From: Pseudovirgaria hyperparasitica
Lineage: Eukaryota > Ascomycota > Dothideomycetes > Acrospermales > Acrospermaceae
Direction of reading: 5' to 3'
NCBI RefSeq assembly: GCF_010093815.1
Contig: NW_022985551.1
Span: forward strand, 1,809,087 to 1,873,086
Length of the DNA stretch: 64,000 nucleotides
A model generated the notes under the pieces. The model saw only the letters and a program-made list of their open reading frames with translations. It was not told the DNA's origin and did no database searches. The translations under genes and the position numbers were made by a program. The first letter of the stretch is position 1; every line of letters begins with the position of its first letter. Of this stretch, positions 1 through 13,600 are shown one piece after another.

Positions 1-881
1 CCGCACTCTACAGAAAGATCTCAGCATACAATCCTAGCATATAAACATCGCATGTCGCACTCAAGCATTGTTGTCTAGCGCTTTTCGCCATCAACATCAG
101 TATTCGGCGTTCTCACAGGGTTCAGCATCGCACTTTGCATCACGGTAGATATACACGCACATAGAAGCATCGCATATCTTGAAAAGCAGATCCTAGCAAA
201 TGATATCAAGGAATCTCATTAAATCTCTCGCGTATACAGAGGTTTCAGATCATCTGTATTTGTCTCACAACTAACATCTCCGCATTGCATATGTGTATTC
301 TGGCCACGTCCACAAGATCTGTCAGCTGATACTAAGTTACAAACCTCCTATGTCTACGAACCTCCCAACTCCAATCAAGGGGCTTCTGACATCACAATAT
401 ATCACCATTGAGCTAAACAGACACTCGTTGAACTCCCCGCATGCACACCCGACCCATCACAAGCACACGCGGTCTTTACCAGATCTCTCGTCTCCATCAA
501 AGAGTCCTCGATAATTGACATCAATCCAGACCCCCAAGAAAACACAGATACTTGCTGTTTTGTCGTTATAGTGACGGGAAGAATACACATGTATATGTTG
601 TCGTCATAATACACTTGACCTCTGCAATAGATCTATGTTTTCTCTCCTTCTTATTCCTGTTCTGACCCTTTGGTAATAGACACAGTCGTTCCGGTATTGC
701 TTGGGTCTGTATACCTGCTCTTGACAGCGGCTGTGTTGTTAAGGAGGAGTGTGATTGATGGGATCAAACTCTGGTATTTCGGTACAATATGATACAAGCC
801 ATTTCTGAACCCCAACACTCCTCTCCCGGTCCCCCATCGCCTGATTTTCCCCAACGCTGACACTGACACCAAAGCTCATAC
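1..881. other. Gene-free left edge
   Basis: No open frame here resembles a protein and no RNA gene was seen. The first 300 bases are moderately AT-rich with many loosely spaced GCAT words (agcat, cgcat) that do not form a regular tandem array. The right part should hold the 3' untranslated region of the 5'-nucleotidase gene that ends at 882. Confidence 0.6.
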
Positions 882-2876
882 TCATGCAACCCCCAAGACC
901 CCGACCACCAGCATCACACCCAACAGCAGCAGCAATCTCCCCACCTCCAACACCGACGACGCAGCACTCTCGGGGGAAGGCATAGCAGACGGCGACGGTA
1001 CGGCTACACTGTCCATCGGCGTCCCGCTGCCATTAACAACACGGATACGGCCCTCAATCTCGATGTTGATGGGCGAGTGAGCTTGGACGTAGTTCGTGAG
1101 GACGACGTCTTGCGTGTCGAGCACGACGAGGTTGGTAGTAGGTGTGAAGATGTTATCGCCGCCTGGGAAATAAAGACGTATGGTTAGTATATTAAGGGGT
1201 GCGATGATTTGTACGCTTCGAAGAGGAGAAGAAAGGGAGAAAGAAAGAACGACTCACCACCAGCCAAGAAATCCAGCGTGACAAGCGTATACTCAGCGCT
1301 CTTATCCAACGGCTTCCCACCAATCGTAACACGCACCAGTCGCTTCCCAGGCTCGTTGCCCGGGTTATACTCAACCACGATCCCGGCGCTGACCTGGAAG
1401 AAGCTTGTCACAGGCGCGCCATTGGCGGTGTTTGTGCCGGACACGATGCCCTCAAGGGTATCCCAGAGGGCGTTGCCGCGCAGCTTCAGGTCGACGATGG
1501 CGTTGCCAAAGGGAAACGCAGTGAGGATTTCGCCGCGCGTGATGGGCCCCTGGTCGATGGGCGCGCGGACACCGCCGGCGTTGATGAGTGCGAAATTCAC
1601 GCTGGAATCGGACGATTCGTTGCGGCGGTATGCGAGCATGGCGTCGCACATGACATCGCCGAGGGTGCATTCTGCGGTCTTGCAGTTTGCCTGCTCGAGC
1701 GTGACGGAGGACTGGCCGACGACCTCGGCGGCGAACTTCTCGAAGGGGCCGCGCCATTGCTTGACTTGTGCCTTGAGGGAGTCGTCTTGCTGGGTTTGGT
1801 TGGTGAGGTGGATGGGCGCGCCGTGGTAGGCGAGGATCTTGCCGTCTGGGGCGTATGTCACGTCGATGTAGCCCAGATACTCGCCCCAGCGGTACGCCGT
1901 GACGATAAAGACCTCGTCGCCGTCTTTGTTGTGCGCGATGGTCGGGTACGGGCCCTTTGCGCCTTCGAAGTCGCCCAGGGGTGTATGGCTGTGGCCGCCC
2001 ATGATCAGGAATAGCCCTGTCGTCGCCTCGGCCAGCCGCTTGTCCTCTTCATATCCAATATGCGTCAGGGCCGCGATGCGCACCACACCCGTCGTGGCAC
2101 GGATATGATCGACCGTATCCTGCACCGTCTTCACGACGTCCAGAAACACAGTGCCATTTCCAGGCTTCGAGATGCTAGGCGTCGTCGCAGTCGTCACGCC
2201 AATCACCGCCAGCTTCTTCTCCTCAAACACCACGTACGGCCGGATCGTCGCGTTCAGCACCGGGTGCGTGGACCGCACATTCGCCGACACAATCGGGAAC
2301 GTCAGATTCGCCAGAAACGCTCCCAGCGCACTGTCGCCGCCGTCAAACTCATGGTTACCCAACGTCATCGCGTCGACGCCGAGCTGGTTCAGCGTCGCCG
2401 CAATCTTCTCGCCGCCGTAGTACGTGTAGAAGAGCGTGCCCTGGAACTCGTCGCCGGCGTTGAGGAAGAGGCTGTCAGCGTGCTGCGGGCGCAACGTGTC
2501 GAGCGTGTGCTTGATGCGTGCCGCACCCCCGTAGCAGCCACGCTCTGGATGAGTGCAGTCGGTGCCCGAGGTGCTGAACTCGTCGAGATGCGCGTGTACA
2601 TCGTTGATATGGAAGAATGCTGCGAGTAGGCATGTTAGCTATGCTGTGACTGCTGCGGTCATGTGGCGGGAATGACAACGTACAGATATTGTAGTTCCCA
2701 TCTTGATCCAGGCCTCGTTTCCCGAGCGTTGATGCTCCGACCCGTTTGCTCAACAGCACATCCTCCGCGCCCACACCATCTCCAGCCAGAAGCGCAACGA
2801 TAATAAAAGACGCAAAGAGCGCCTTGATGATGACCAAGAGGACAGGAAACACCATATTGCCTCCCTCAGACCGCAT
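882..2876 (-). CDS. Secreted or surface 5'-nucleotidase (calcineurin-like metallophosphatase)
   Basis: Three exons, 2876-2684, 2619-1258 and 1162-882, joined by GT-AG introns of 64 and 95 bp, give 611 residues. Family enzymes remove phosphate from nucleoside 5'-monophosphates and related substrates outside the cell or at the membrane. The N-terminus has a long hydrophobic signal segment (about residues 8-36). Metallophosphatase motifs follow in order: HINDVH (about 68-73, completed across intron 1), GNHEFD and GGHSHT. The C-terminal 5'-nucleotidase domain contains NAGGVR and ends with GGGDNIF, which is rebuilt exactly across intron 2. The last 25 residues are strongly hydrophobic after a Ser/Pro-rich linker, which suggests a GPI-anchor signal (inference). 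An alternative start at Met8 would keep the signal segment. The gene lies head-to-tail with FAS2 upstream. Family assignment is firm; the substrate is not. Confidence 0.93.
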
Positions 2877-3459
2877 ATGTCAACGATCACCTCGAGGGGG
2901 GTCAAATCTCAACATTCACGTTCCTCAAGCGGCTTTTTATATTCCATCGCCATGCTCACGCGCTTATCGCCCCCTCAACACGGCAACAGGCACAGACAGT
3001 GACAAGAACGCTGGCCCCACTGCGAGGTATTACGTACCCAATCGTCACGACCGAGAGACGAATCAAGGTGGTGCCATTGCGTCCAAGAGTCTTGTGGACG
3101 GGCCAAGATACTTGGCAGATAACCATCACGTGATGAGTGAATTGATAGGGATCATGGAACGTAGGCCATTTATAGATATTGTAGTCGATTATGTACCACC
3201 GACAAGTGTTCTGCTTCAGCTACGCAGACCCGAATTAGGGGAGAGGAAAAGCGGAGAAGTTGAAAAAAAAGTAGAACGGACTTGCACTGCTGCAATAAAT
3301 CTAATCTCCTACTTTAACTACTTTCCCCCTCTATCTACCGCCCGATCCTTCGCACAGAGTTATACATCAGCGCCGGCTCCTACCCCGGCGCAGGATATCA
3401 AAAGAGTTGCTTTCGCTCACACACAACGGATAGATTACATGAAGAGTTGTAGACGGGGC
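2877..3459. other. Intergenic: 5'-nucleotidase promoter and FAS2 3' end
   Basis: This space separates two minus-strand genes. An open frame on the plus strand runs across it but has no family resemblance and lies antisense to the end of FAS2, so I do not call it. No clear regulatory motif was recognised. Confidence 0.6.
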
Positions 3460-6400
3460 TTAGAAAGACGCGACGGCAATAGCAATGGCCTGTTGGTCGC
3501 TATGGCTGATGCTGACGCTCACGCTCTTCACGCCGGCTTTCTTTGCAGCTGCGCTGGCAGCACCATGTAACTGTTTTATGCATTAGTATGTTCTAAAGTT
3601 AGGACACTGAGATAGTACTTACGGTAACAACTGGGGCGCCTTTGTCATCGTTGGTGATTTCAATCTCAGCAAGCGGTGCGCCCGCACCCTTGCCTTCAAC
3701 ACCAAGAGACTTGAATACAGCTTCCTTTGCACTCCACCGACCTGCGAAAGAGGCACGCGTCGATGGTGCTTTGCGGCAGTATGCCTGTTCTGATGGTGTG
3801 AAATTCCGCGTGACGAATGTCTCGTTTTCGATTGGTATGGCGTCGATACTTTCCACGTCAACGCCAATCCTGGTGTTTTCTGTTGCCGTGGCCTTGGCGA
3901 GAGACTCGACCATCTTTCGCGTTTCTTCGGTCCTCTCGTCCTTGGTTGGCTTTGGCGCCTTTGAGGGGTATAAGAAGTCGCCGGACTTCTTGTCCGTCGC
4001 GACACGTGCTGATGGGTTAAGGAATACCTCGCTTTGCTGGGCATCTTCGTAAGGCGACTTGTTCTTCGCACGGAACATTGTGTTATTAATGAGACCGTCA
4101 TGATAGTAGCGATAAGCTTTCTTCTGCCTGGACTCCACCTTTTGCTTGTATGTCTGGTACTGGGTGTGATCAAGAGTAGCGAAGAGGTACTTGGGGTGAA
4201 TACCAATAGCTTGGGCTCCCTTTTGACCAAAGCCGAACGAGGTAACTGAAAACGCCTTGACGCCGTCCGTTTGAATCGACCGGCTCGGATACACAATGTA
4301 ATCAAATTTCTCCATGACTTTGTCGACGTTGTCGGCATTGCGGTTACCAGGAACCAGACCGCTATTGAGAACTTGTAGGCAACCGTTAAACATCCATGCA
4401 CCCGCTGCACCCTTGGGGTGACCTGTGAGATATTTCTGGAAGATACCGAGCATGGCATTGCCCTTCTTGCGTCCGAGATGCTTCATCTGTTGGCACAGGA
4501 CATCCGACTCATTCTTGTCATTGGCGACAGTGGATGTACCATGGAACGAAGCAACTCCGAGATCATCGATGGTCAAACCCCAAGTGGCAAGTGCGCCACG
4601 AAGAGGTGCAATGCGTTCGTCTTGTTTCCAGAAATTGTTGCCCAAGCTGTACAGCGCATCTTTCTCTTGTCGCTTGGCTTCTCGCTCGATATGGCCGGCA
4701 CGTTCTTGCATATACTCCGACTCGTCAAACTTCTCGCCTTGTGTCTTCATCGCCGCAACTTCCTCTTGCAGGTACATGAATTCAGACTCCTGCCACTGTT
4801 TGATCTGCTTGCGACGGAGCTCCATCTGCCTCTTACGATATTTGATATCGAGCAGAGGTGATGGGAACTTCGACTTGACCTCCCGAGCTGTCGTGAGGAC
4901 ACCCTGACCTGGCGCAGGGACAGAGCGTCCAATTTTATCAGTCGCAGTCGCAGTGAAACCCAGAATACCATAGATTGGAACACCCATATCCAAGGCTAGC
5001 TGAGCATCCATTATGACTTGCATACCACAACCTTGAGATTCCATGAAGCCGTTACGAGTAGTGGTAGTAGGTCTCGACATTTCTTTGGGAGTTCTGCCGT
5101 GAGCGAATTCATCCTCGGCGTTGCTAGTAGCCTTCATGTTGGCGAATTCGTAAGAACCTTCCTCTTGGAAATCATCGAATCCGCCGACAAAGCAGATACG
5201 AGCCTTGCCTTCGACGATAGTATCATAGCCGATGTCAATAGACTCGACAGCTGTGGCACAAGCACCGACTGGCGTCTTAATGGGACCCGTCGATGAGAGG
5301 AGCAACATGTTGACCCAGGCGCTCATGGTGTTGATGAAAGACTCCTGAAGGATGTCCTTCTGCAGCGGCTTATCTAAGAAACGGTCCTTGTACATGCCAC
5401 GCAGAGCAGTAGTGCCACCAATACCGGAGCCTATGCAGTTTCCAACTTGGGAGATGTGGACATATTGATAGAATTCATACGGGTCAGTAACACCAGACGA
5501 TAGTAGGGCTTCCGCAGTGGATACGAGCACGAATAGTGTGACTGGATCGACCTGCGAAATGATGTCGTCTTCGATACCATATTTCTTTGCGTCCCAACCA
5601 GTCGGTATTTGCCCAGCAACAAGACGATCGAATCGTAGGGCCTTTGGAATGAGGAGCGTAGCACCCTTCTTGAGACGAACAGTGTATTCTCCTGAATCGG
5701 CGATCTCGAAGATCTCAACTTTGTCGCCGTGCTCCCGCTTGAATTCCTCGGCAGTTTCCTTTGATGATTCAAATGGGTCTAGATCTTCTTCAATTTGGAT
5801 CTCTTGCATAAGCTGCTTCTTTGTGGGATCGTAGCCCCTGAAAAGCTCAGGCTCAATCAAGCGAATGCCGGAATGTTCGAGAATGTACTTCTCATACTTC
5901 TGCTTTACGTCTTTGTCGTCAACTGGTTCGCCAGTTTTGCCGTCTACCCATCCAGAATAACTCTTGCCTTTAAGCGGGCCGTTATGATTCTTGATAAGAC
6001 CCATGATCCACGCCATCTCGACGCACCCTTCAAGAGAGAATTGGCCATAAGCTTCCATTTCCCAGCGAGTCCTGGAGTTACCCCAAGGCCCAACTTCAGC
6101 AAAACCTGTGACAACAACAATTTTCTCTAGATCGACCATGCCCTTCAGGTTTTCGTTCAAAGGCTTTACTTCAGTCTCCCAATCTGGGACTTGGGGAAAG
6201 TCGAACTTGAGATTGGCTCTGGGTTGGATTGTGACTTTCTTGTATAACGCCTCGCTATCCTCTCCATTAACGATCTTGTTCTCGATAGCGTTCTCCTTAG
6301 TAACGGCGTTGCGGATCTCGGCAGTTTCTGTAAAGTCCTTCCTAAGGTCGGTCATTAGGTCTTTGAGGTTGGGAATATACTGGAAACCGCCGTTAAGATC

Positions 6401-9167
6401 TGCCCATACTGGTTCGACTTGGCATAAGTTGACAATTGGAGGAGCCATTAGACCAAGCAAATTGAAAGCCATCTCTTGCTGCGAGAACGTCCTGACACCG
6501 TACTTCTCAATGCCTTCGGCAACGACGTTATTTCCGGCCATGAGACCAGTACCGCGAGTCCATCCAATGATGGCACCGCAAATGGTCAAATAGCTGCCCC
6601 AGCTCTCCGAATGCCACCTGCTGAATAAAGTCTCAAGCGCGATCTTAGACTCGGCATATAGACCATCATTACCGAAAGTTCCGTGGTTAGGAGACAACGG
6701 CAGAATGACCTGGGCGGGCCGAGTCTGATAGGAGTTGTCAAACTTCTTTGTCTTGACGGCACCAAGTAAGCGCAGCAGATTGGTAAGCATGATACGATGT
6801 GCAAGCTCAGACTTGGAATCGATACCATCGATCTCACGACCGTTTTCGGAGATCGCGGCGAAAGGAACAACAAAATCTAGGTCCCAACCAAGACCCTTCT
6901 TGGTGTCGTAAATGTAGTCGACCAGAGCGTCCACATCTTGCTTGCTGCCTTGGTTGAAGGGAACAACAATCAACTGCGATCCACGAGCACCATATCTGGT
7001 ATACATTGATTGGTAGTACTCGTTGACTTCACGCGAGAATCGACTTGTGGTGACAACGACCTTGGCGCCACCACTGATCAGGCCCTGCAAGACCTCTGCG
7101 CCAATGGATCCAGCGCCAGCTCCAGTCATCAGGACATTTTTGCCAGCAAAGCTGACACCGTCCTTTGCTGCATGCTCAAGCGCATCGAGGTAGATGCCTG
7201 TCAGCTTCTTGCTGTATTCCCATCCGTGGTCATCTTTTCTCTTCAGATGCAAGAACGGAATCGTCTCAACCTTGCCTTGCTTAAGCTGAGGAATACGGCC
7301 ATTTCGGCCTTTCTTTGCGTGACCATTCATCATCTTGCCATTGCCGTTTTCTTGGGGCATTATTTGACCCTCATTCATTGACAATGAACGGATGACATTG
7401 CTGTAGAGAGACTTGATCTGTAGTTGAGAGGACTTGGACAGCTTATGTTGCTGGCGAATGAGCTTGTATATGCGCTGGAGATCGTTTTGGACTTTAGTGC
7501 GGTTGCCGTACTCAGAAAGCTTTCCACCTTCAGCCATTTCCCTCACGTAATGCTCAAGCTTCCTGACACTAGCTCTAGGAACCTCGCTGTAATTCATATT
7601 TCCACGAGCATCAATCTCGAGATGCGGTGCTGTTGGAACTGCTACATCCTTGTAAACAGGGTTTGCGTCCAACACATCCTTGCAGTTCTCGATCAACTGC
7701 TCTCCTAGCTCTTTAGCGAGTTCATAAGTCTCGCCACGGTCAGTCGGGCAGTGATCGATGTGGTACTGCATAAATTCTAGTAGGACAGGGTTCGATCGAT
7801 TCATGATCTGTATACATCGACTGACAATTTCGCGGTCAACTGCCTTCAGTCGACCGAAAATGATGTCATAGTACATGCTCAAGGCATCTTGACGTGCCCA
7901 ATTCCACGAAGAATCGTATACGCGAGCTTTGAGAGGGGTGAAGGATGGCTCGATGCCACTAGCGTAGAATTCACCGTGTTCCGCATTCCAGAGATCGAGT
8001 TGTGCCTGCAATGCATTGGCAGTTTTCTGAGCACCAACGAAAGCCTTGTCACCCGCACGCAAATCCATTTTCAAGTAACGTGCCTGGAGTTCTAATTGTT
8101 GCTTTACGAATGCCTTCTGGTCTTTAGTCAGAGCATCCAGTGCAGCAGGATCCATCATCATGCCGCCGCCAGAGCCACCGGCGTCACCGCCAGCGGCCGG
8201 TGATGACAGGTTGACACCAGCATGAGCAGCGTATTTGTTGGCCATGTCGTCGAGCCACGATTTGGCATCATTTTCTGATCCTAGACGTGAAGCAGGCTCG
8301 GCTGTCAGGGCCAACAAGAGGACGCCATCCTGTCGACCCGATTGGAGTCCCCATCTTGTTTCCAAGTATTTTCGGACAGCTGTAATGTTGAAACCACCAG
8401 GCATTTTGGAAGACACCATTCTTGCAATAAGCGAAGAAGATTGTTTGCCGAGTTGGCCATTGAATGTTGCTTGCATAGATCCACCGAGTTCGTCGAGAGG
8501 GGTGTCTTCTGGCTTCTCGGGTGTTGATCCGAACTCTTTCCCCAAGTCACCTAGAATCTCGTTTTGCAAGGTGGACTTGCCTGAGCGGGGTTGTCAGTCT
8601 CACTCGATGTTTCCATACCATCAAGGATTACTCACCTCCTACCAAGTCTTTAATGGCTTTGCTCAGGGGAATATCAGTCAAGGCTTTCTTTAGCTTCTGC
8701 GCAACGAGAGATCGCAATATGTCGGTAGCAGAGACCGGAGCATCCTCCACAGATGCAGCAGGGCCAGAATTCGACGGCGGGGGAGCTGCCGCTGGCACTG
8801 CGGCCTGTGCTGGTTGTGAGGAGGATGGTGTAGATGATGTAGGTGCTGACTCGCCCGAGCTCGCTGGCTCGGGTTCCTCTGCTATTGGATCTGCTGTGTA
8901 GTATATGTCTCTGGCATCCTTGTTGTAACAGAGAATGTCTCGAGAGACAGACTTGGCCGCGTCGTGGGCTTCGTATTTGGTGGCTAAAGTCCTCTTTGCC
9001 ATCACACCAAGTGTGTCTGCCGGTCCAATCTCGACAATACGCTCTGTCGTTTTTTCGCCGAGGATGACATCTTGCGTTTCAATCCACCTCACAGGCGATG
9101 CAAATTGATATGCAAGGAGCTCCACCAGGAGTGTATGGGAAAGCTCCTGCTCGACTTCGGGACGCAT
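3460..9167 (-). CDS. fas2: Fatty acid synthase subunit alpha (FAS2)
   Basis: Three exons, 9167-8636, 8580-3623 and 3570-3460, give 1,866 residues, the usual length for fungal FAS2. With FAS1 it forms the cytosolic hexameric type I synthase that makes C16/C18 acyl-CoA from acetyl- and malonyl-CoA. Visible in order: the C-terminal part of the malonyl/palmitoyl transferase region (from residue 1), the acyl carrier domain with phosphopantetheine Ser180 in LVGGKS, ketoreductase with a TGAGAGSIG nucleotide-binding loop (about 655), ketosynthase with catalytic Cys1285 in VGACAT, and a C-terminal phosphopantetheinyl transferase domain (IGVDVE onward). The 55 bp intron 1 cuts right at the LVGG of the carrier Ser motif. 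The short last exon restores the expected tail ending AIAVASF. The start MRPEVEQEL is the conserved FAS2 N-terminus. It is divergent from FAS1. Confidence 0.98.
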
Positions 9168-10638
9168 GGTAAGGACGGTAGGACTACTTCTTGGTGGGTT
9201 TCGTGATTGGGGAGTATATAAGGGATTGAAACTATGGCCTTGATCTCATGAGAGGGTGAGAGGGGAGAAAAGGGCGTGAGCTGAGCGGTAGGAGTCGTCC
9301 GGCTGCACGGGGGAAGAAAAGTAAGAGAATAATTGATGGGAGCAAATGATGGAGGTTGTGTATGAATCAATTACCTGATGCGCGGCAGGATGAAGGTGAT
9401 ACCAGGCAACAGGAATAATGACAGGCCTGTAACAGATTGTAGAGGAGGATGAGTGCTCGCTGAAATGGCGATAGTTGCGAGCGTTGAGAAGTTGTAGCCC
9501 AGCCAGGGTGTGCACTTTTTCCCACGACTCGGCCACCCAACAACCGGGCCACAACGCACTAGCCACCAGTGCAGCTAGATTCCGCCTGCCCATCCCTGCA
9601 ACATGGCGTCAAGCCTACTGTGCGGAATGCGGGATGGTTTGGGCGTCTACGTAGTGCTTTCGTGTGATGAGCATTGAGAATTATTTGGTTGAGTACCTCT
9701 CGAAATCCTCCTATCTCTAAGTTGCACGCGTGTTTTGCTGCTGCTGCTGATGTAGTGAATAACAATGGGCAGAACCAAGGAGGCTAGAAAACATGCCATT
9801 GCCAGCCCTATCAGGACCACAATATTCTCGCGTAGCAATCGTTTCCACTTGTGTTAATCCCGTTTTCCCGCAGGTCCGCAGCAGGTGGCGCCACTGTAGA
9901 AATATTAAATTTCGTGTAATGAATCGATACGAACACGGTGCCCCATATTTACTCTTGGATACCAATTCTTACTAAGAGCTGCTGGGAGGTAGAAATGCAT
10001 CCCTAAATGGAAGTAGTGAAGCAAAATCAACGATACAGATGTAATATTATGCAGATACTTAGACTAGTGGGCTTTGTTCTTATCTGAAGCTTGGTCTGGA
10101 TACGGAAAAGAAGATGACCTGAGCATGAAATCCGAATATTACGATACGGGATATGCTAACCCCAGCTGACTGGGAAGTCCGCACTAGCGTGGAATCTACC
10201 CCAACAACACGCTCCCTGGCGCCTCAACCTGCAGCAACAATGCAGGTGAGGTTTGAGCACGGGCCCCCAAAATTTCAAGCTTCACCATCCACAACTGTGC
10301 CGACACATCGCCGCCTGTCCGCTTGCTGAGAAGATTACGCCTCCTCCAATCCTCCTCAGCAGAAACTCTCACGCTGCCATCGACTTTCTAATCTCACCTT
10401 TCCTATCGCAATTGAGAAGCTTGCCCTCCTTCTCTCCAATTCATTACCTCTTCCTGCACACCACAGCTCCTCGTCCGACCAAAAAAATAGAGAAAGCTGC
10501 GAGAGCAGTCTACACGAAATTTCTCATCACACTTCATAGACCGTACGATTGAAGGTACTTAAAATTTCGCCTTCAGTCTGACATACACGCTTACACTTAC
10601 ATAGATCGCATACACCTGTGTTCCAAGCCTCGCACACC
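9168..10638. promoter_or_regulatory. Shared divergent promoter region of FAS2 and FAS1
   Basis: 1,471 bases separate the two ATG codons of the divergent FAS subunit genes, so any cis element here can act on both subunits. The FAS1-proximal 300 bases are pyrimidine-rich (CT tracts around 10,330-10,560), common for highly expressed fungal genes. An ACGCGT hexamer lies at 9725-9730. Open frames in this stretch have no family resemblance. I did not find a clear copy of the CCTCGG core used by FarA/FarB fatty-acid regulators of aspergilli; a motif scan would settle that. Confidence 0.7.
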
Positions 10639-13600
10639 ATGTTCGGCTCAGGCCCTCAGACCGGCATTTCCACACCACGCTCTCAAGCGTCTCTTCGACC
10701 CCTCGTTCTATCACATGGCACCCTCGAATATACACTACTGATACCCACCGCTCTTCATTTCAATGCCTCCCAGCTGAAAGAAGGCTTCGATGCCACTCTT
10801 CCAGAACCAACCGACGAACTAGCGCAGGATGACGAGCCCTCATCCGTCACTGAGTTAGTAGCGCGATACCTGGGCCATTGTGCAAAGGAGGTGGACGAGG
10901 GTGATGATCCTGGCTCTTTCGAGGAGGTTCTCAAACTTGTCTTTAACGAGTTTGAAAGAGCTTTCCTACGTGGTAATGAAGTCCACGCGGTAGCCGCAAC
11001 ACTACCGGGAATTGAGCAGAAAAAGATTGTCACTGTCAAATCATACTACGCTGCACGGTCCGCTATAGACCGTCCGATAAAATTTCATGAGTCTGCGCTC
11101 TTCAGAGAAGTCTCGGATGAGAATGCCTTTGTCTACGCTGTGTTTGGCGGTCAAGGAAACATCGAGGAATACTTCGACGAACTTCGCGAAATTCATACCA
11201 CCTACCCGTCATTCACTGAAGACTTCATCGAGTCCGCCGCTCGCCACCTGCAACAGCTTTCGCGCGACCCTCGAGCAGAGAAGCTGTATGCGAAAGGGCT
11301 AGATGTTATGAGATGGCTTAACAATAAGGAAGCGCAACCAGATATCGATTACCTGGTTTCTGCTCCTGTTAGTTTTCCTCTCATCGGGCTGACGCAGCTC
11401 GCGCACTACGTCGTGACGTGTAGAGTCATCGGTACTCATCCGGGCTACTTGAGAGAGCGATTGAGTGGGACTACGGGTCATTCCCAAGGTGTTGTGACTG
11501 CTGCCGCGATATCGTCTGCTAAGAACTGGGAAACATTTGATGTTGCTGCACGTACGGCGCTCACTACTTTGTTCTGGATTGGATGCCGCAGTCAGCAGGC
11601 ATACCCACGCACGTCACTTGCACCATCAGTGCTGCAAGATTCGGAAGACAATGGCGAAGGAACCCCAACCCCAATGCTCTCGATTCGAGACCTCCCACGG
11701 TCAGCAGTACAGGCCCATATCGACGCGACCAACGAGCATTTACCTACAGACCGACACATCGCCATCTCTCTTGTCAACAGTGCACGCAACTTCGTTGTCA
11801 CTGGGCCACCAATCTCCCTGTATGGTCTGAATCTTCGTCTCCGCAAGACAAAGGCTCCCACAGGCTTGGACCAAACGCGTATTCCTTTTACGGATCGCAA
11901 AGTCCGCTTCGTCAATCGGTTCCTTCCCATTACCGCGCCATTCCATTCTCCATACCTCTCTGGTGCATACAAGCTAATCGAGGAGGATCTCAAAGATACT
12001 CATATCAGCAGAGAAAGCTTGGGTATTCCTTTGTTCGACACGAATACTGGGGCCAACCTACAGAAGGCTAAATCATCAAACATCATTCCTGATCTTGTAC
12101 GAATGATCACACAAGATCCTGTGAACTGGGAAACAGCGACAAAATTCCTGAAGGCAACACATATTCTCGATTTCGGTCCCGGTGGCATATCTGGCCTCGG
12201 AGTTCTAACAAATCGCAACAAGGATGGTACTGGAGTTCGGGTCATCTTGGCTGGTACTATCGATGGTACTAACGCCGAGGTTGGCTATAAGCCGGAGCTT
12301 TTCGACCGTGACGCTGAGCATGCCGTCAAATATGCCGTTGATTGGGTCAGAGAGCATGGGCCGAAGCTCGTTAAAACTTCTGCCGGACAGACTTTCGTAG
12401 ACACCAAGATGAGCAGAATGCTTGGTCTACCGCCTATCATGGTTGCTGGTATGACTCCTACGACTGTGTGGCCAGAGTTCGTAGCTGCAACAATGAATGC
12501 AGGCTACGAGATCGAACTGGCTGGGGGTGGGTACTACAACGAAAAGAGCATGACTGAGGCGATCTCGAAGGTGGAAAAGTCCATTCCTCCAGGACGTGGT
12601 ATCACTGTGAACCTTATCTATGTCAACCCCAGAGCCATGGGCTGGCAGATTCCAATGATCGCCAAGCTACGTGCCAGTGGCGTCCCTATTGAGGGACTCA
12701 CGATTGGTGCTGGTGTCCCGTCTATTGAAGTAGCAAACGAGTATATCGAGACTTTGGGCATTAAGCACATTGCCTTTAAACCAGGATCCTCGGAGGCGAT
12801 CCAACAAGTCATCAATATCGCTAGAGCAAACCCTGCCTTCCCAGTCATCATGCAATGGACTGGTGGCCGTGGCGGTGGCCATCACTCATTTGAAGACTTC
12901 CACCAACCGATCCTGCAAATGTACAGCCGGCTTCGAAAGTGTAGCAATTTGATTCTTGTAGCTGGTAGTGGATTTGGTGGGGCTGAAGACACTTACCCCT
13001 ATCTCACGGGTGCTTGGTCAAAGAAATATGGTTATCCGCCTATGCCTTTCGATGGATGCATGTTCGGTAGTCGCATGATGACCGCGAAAGAGGCATTCAC
13101 CTCCAAGAACGCGAAGCAGGCTATCGTAGACGCTCCAGGCTTGGACGATTCTGAATGGGAGAAGACATACAAAGGCCCCGCCGGAGGCGTTATCACCGTT
13201 CGTTCCGAAATGGGCGAACCGATTCATAAACTTGCTACTAGGGGTGTTCAATTCTGGGCTGAGATGGATCAAAAGATTTTCAGTCTAGATAAAGCCAAAC
13301 GCATCCCTGAACTCAAGAAAAACCGTGACTACATCATCAAGAAACTGAACGAAGACTTTCAGAAGGTCTGGTTTGGTCGCAACGCCGCAGGACAGTCTGT
13401 AGATCTTGAAGACATGACCTACGCAGAGGTCGTTCGGCGAATGGTTCATCTGATGTACGTCAAGCATGAGAAGCGCTGGATCGATAAGAGTTTAGCGAGA
13501 CTGACTGGCGACTTCATTCGACGTGTTGAGGAACGGTTTTCGAGCGTGGGGAAGGAATCGCTTCTGCAAAGCTATTCTGAACTAGATGCTCCTTTTGAGA

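Noticed and set aside
2746-3570. 274-codon plus-strand open frame
   Set aside because: It is antisense to the start of the 5'-nucleotidase gene and the end of FAS2, and shows no domain or family-like sequence.
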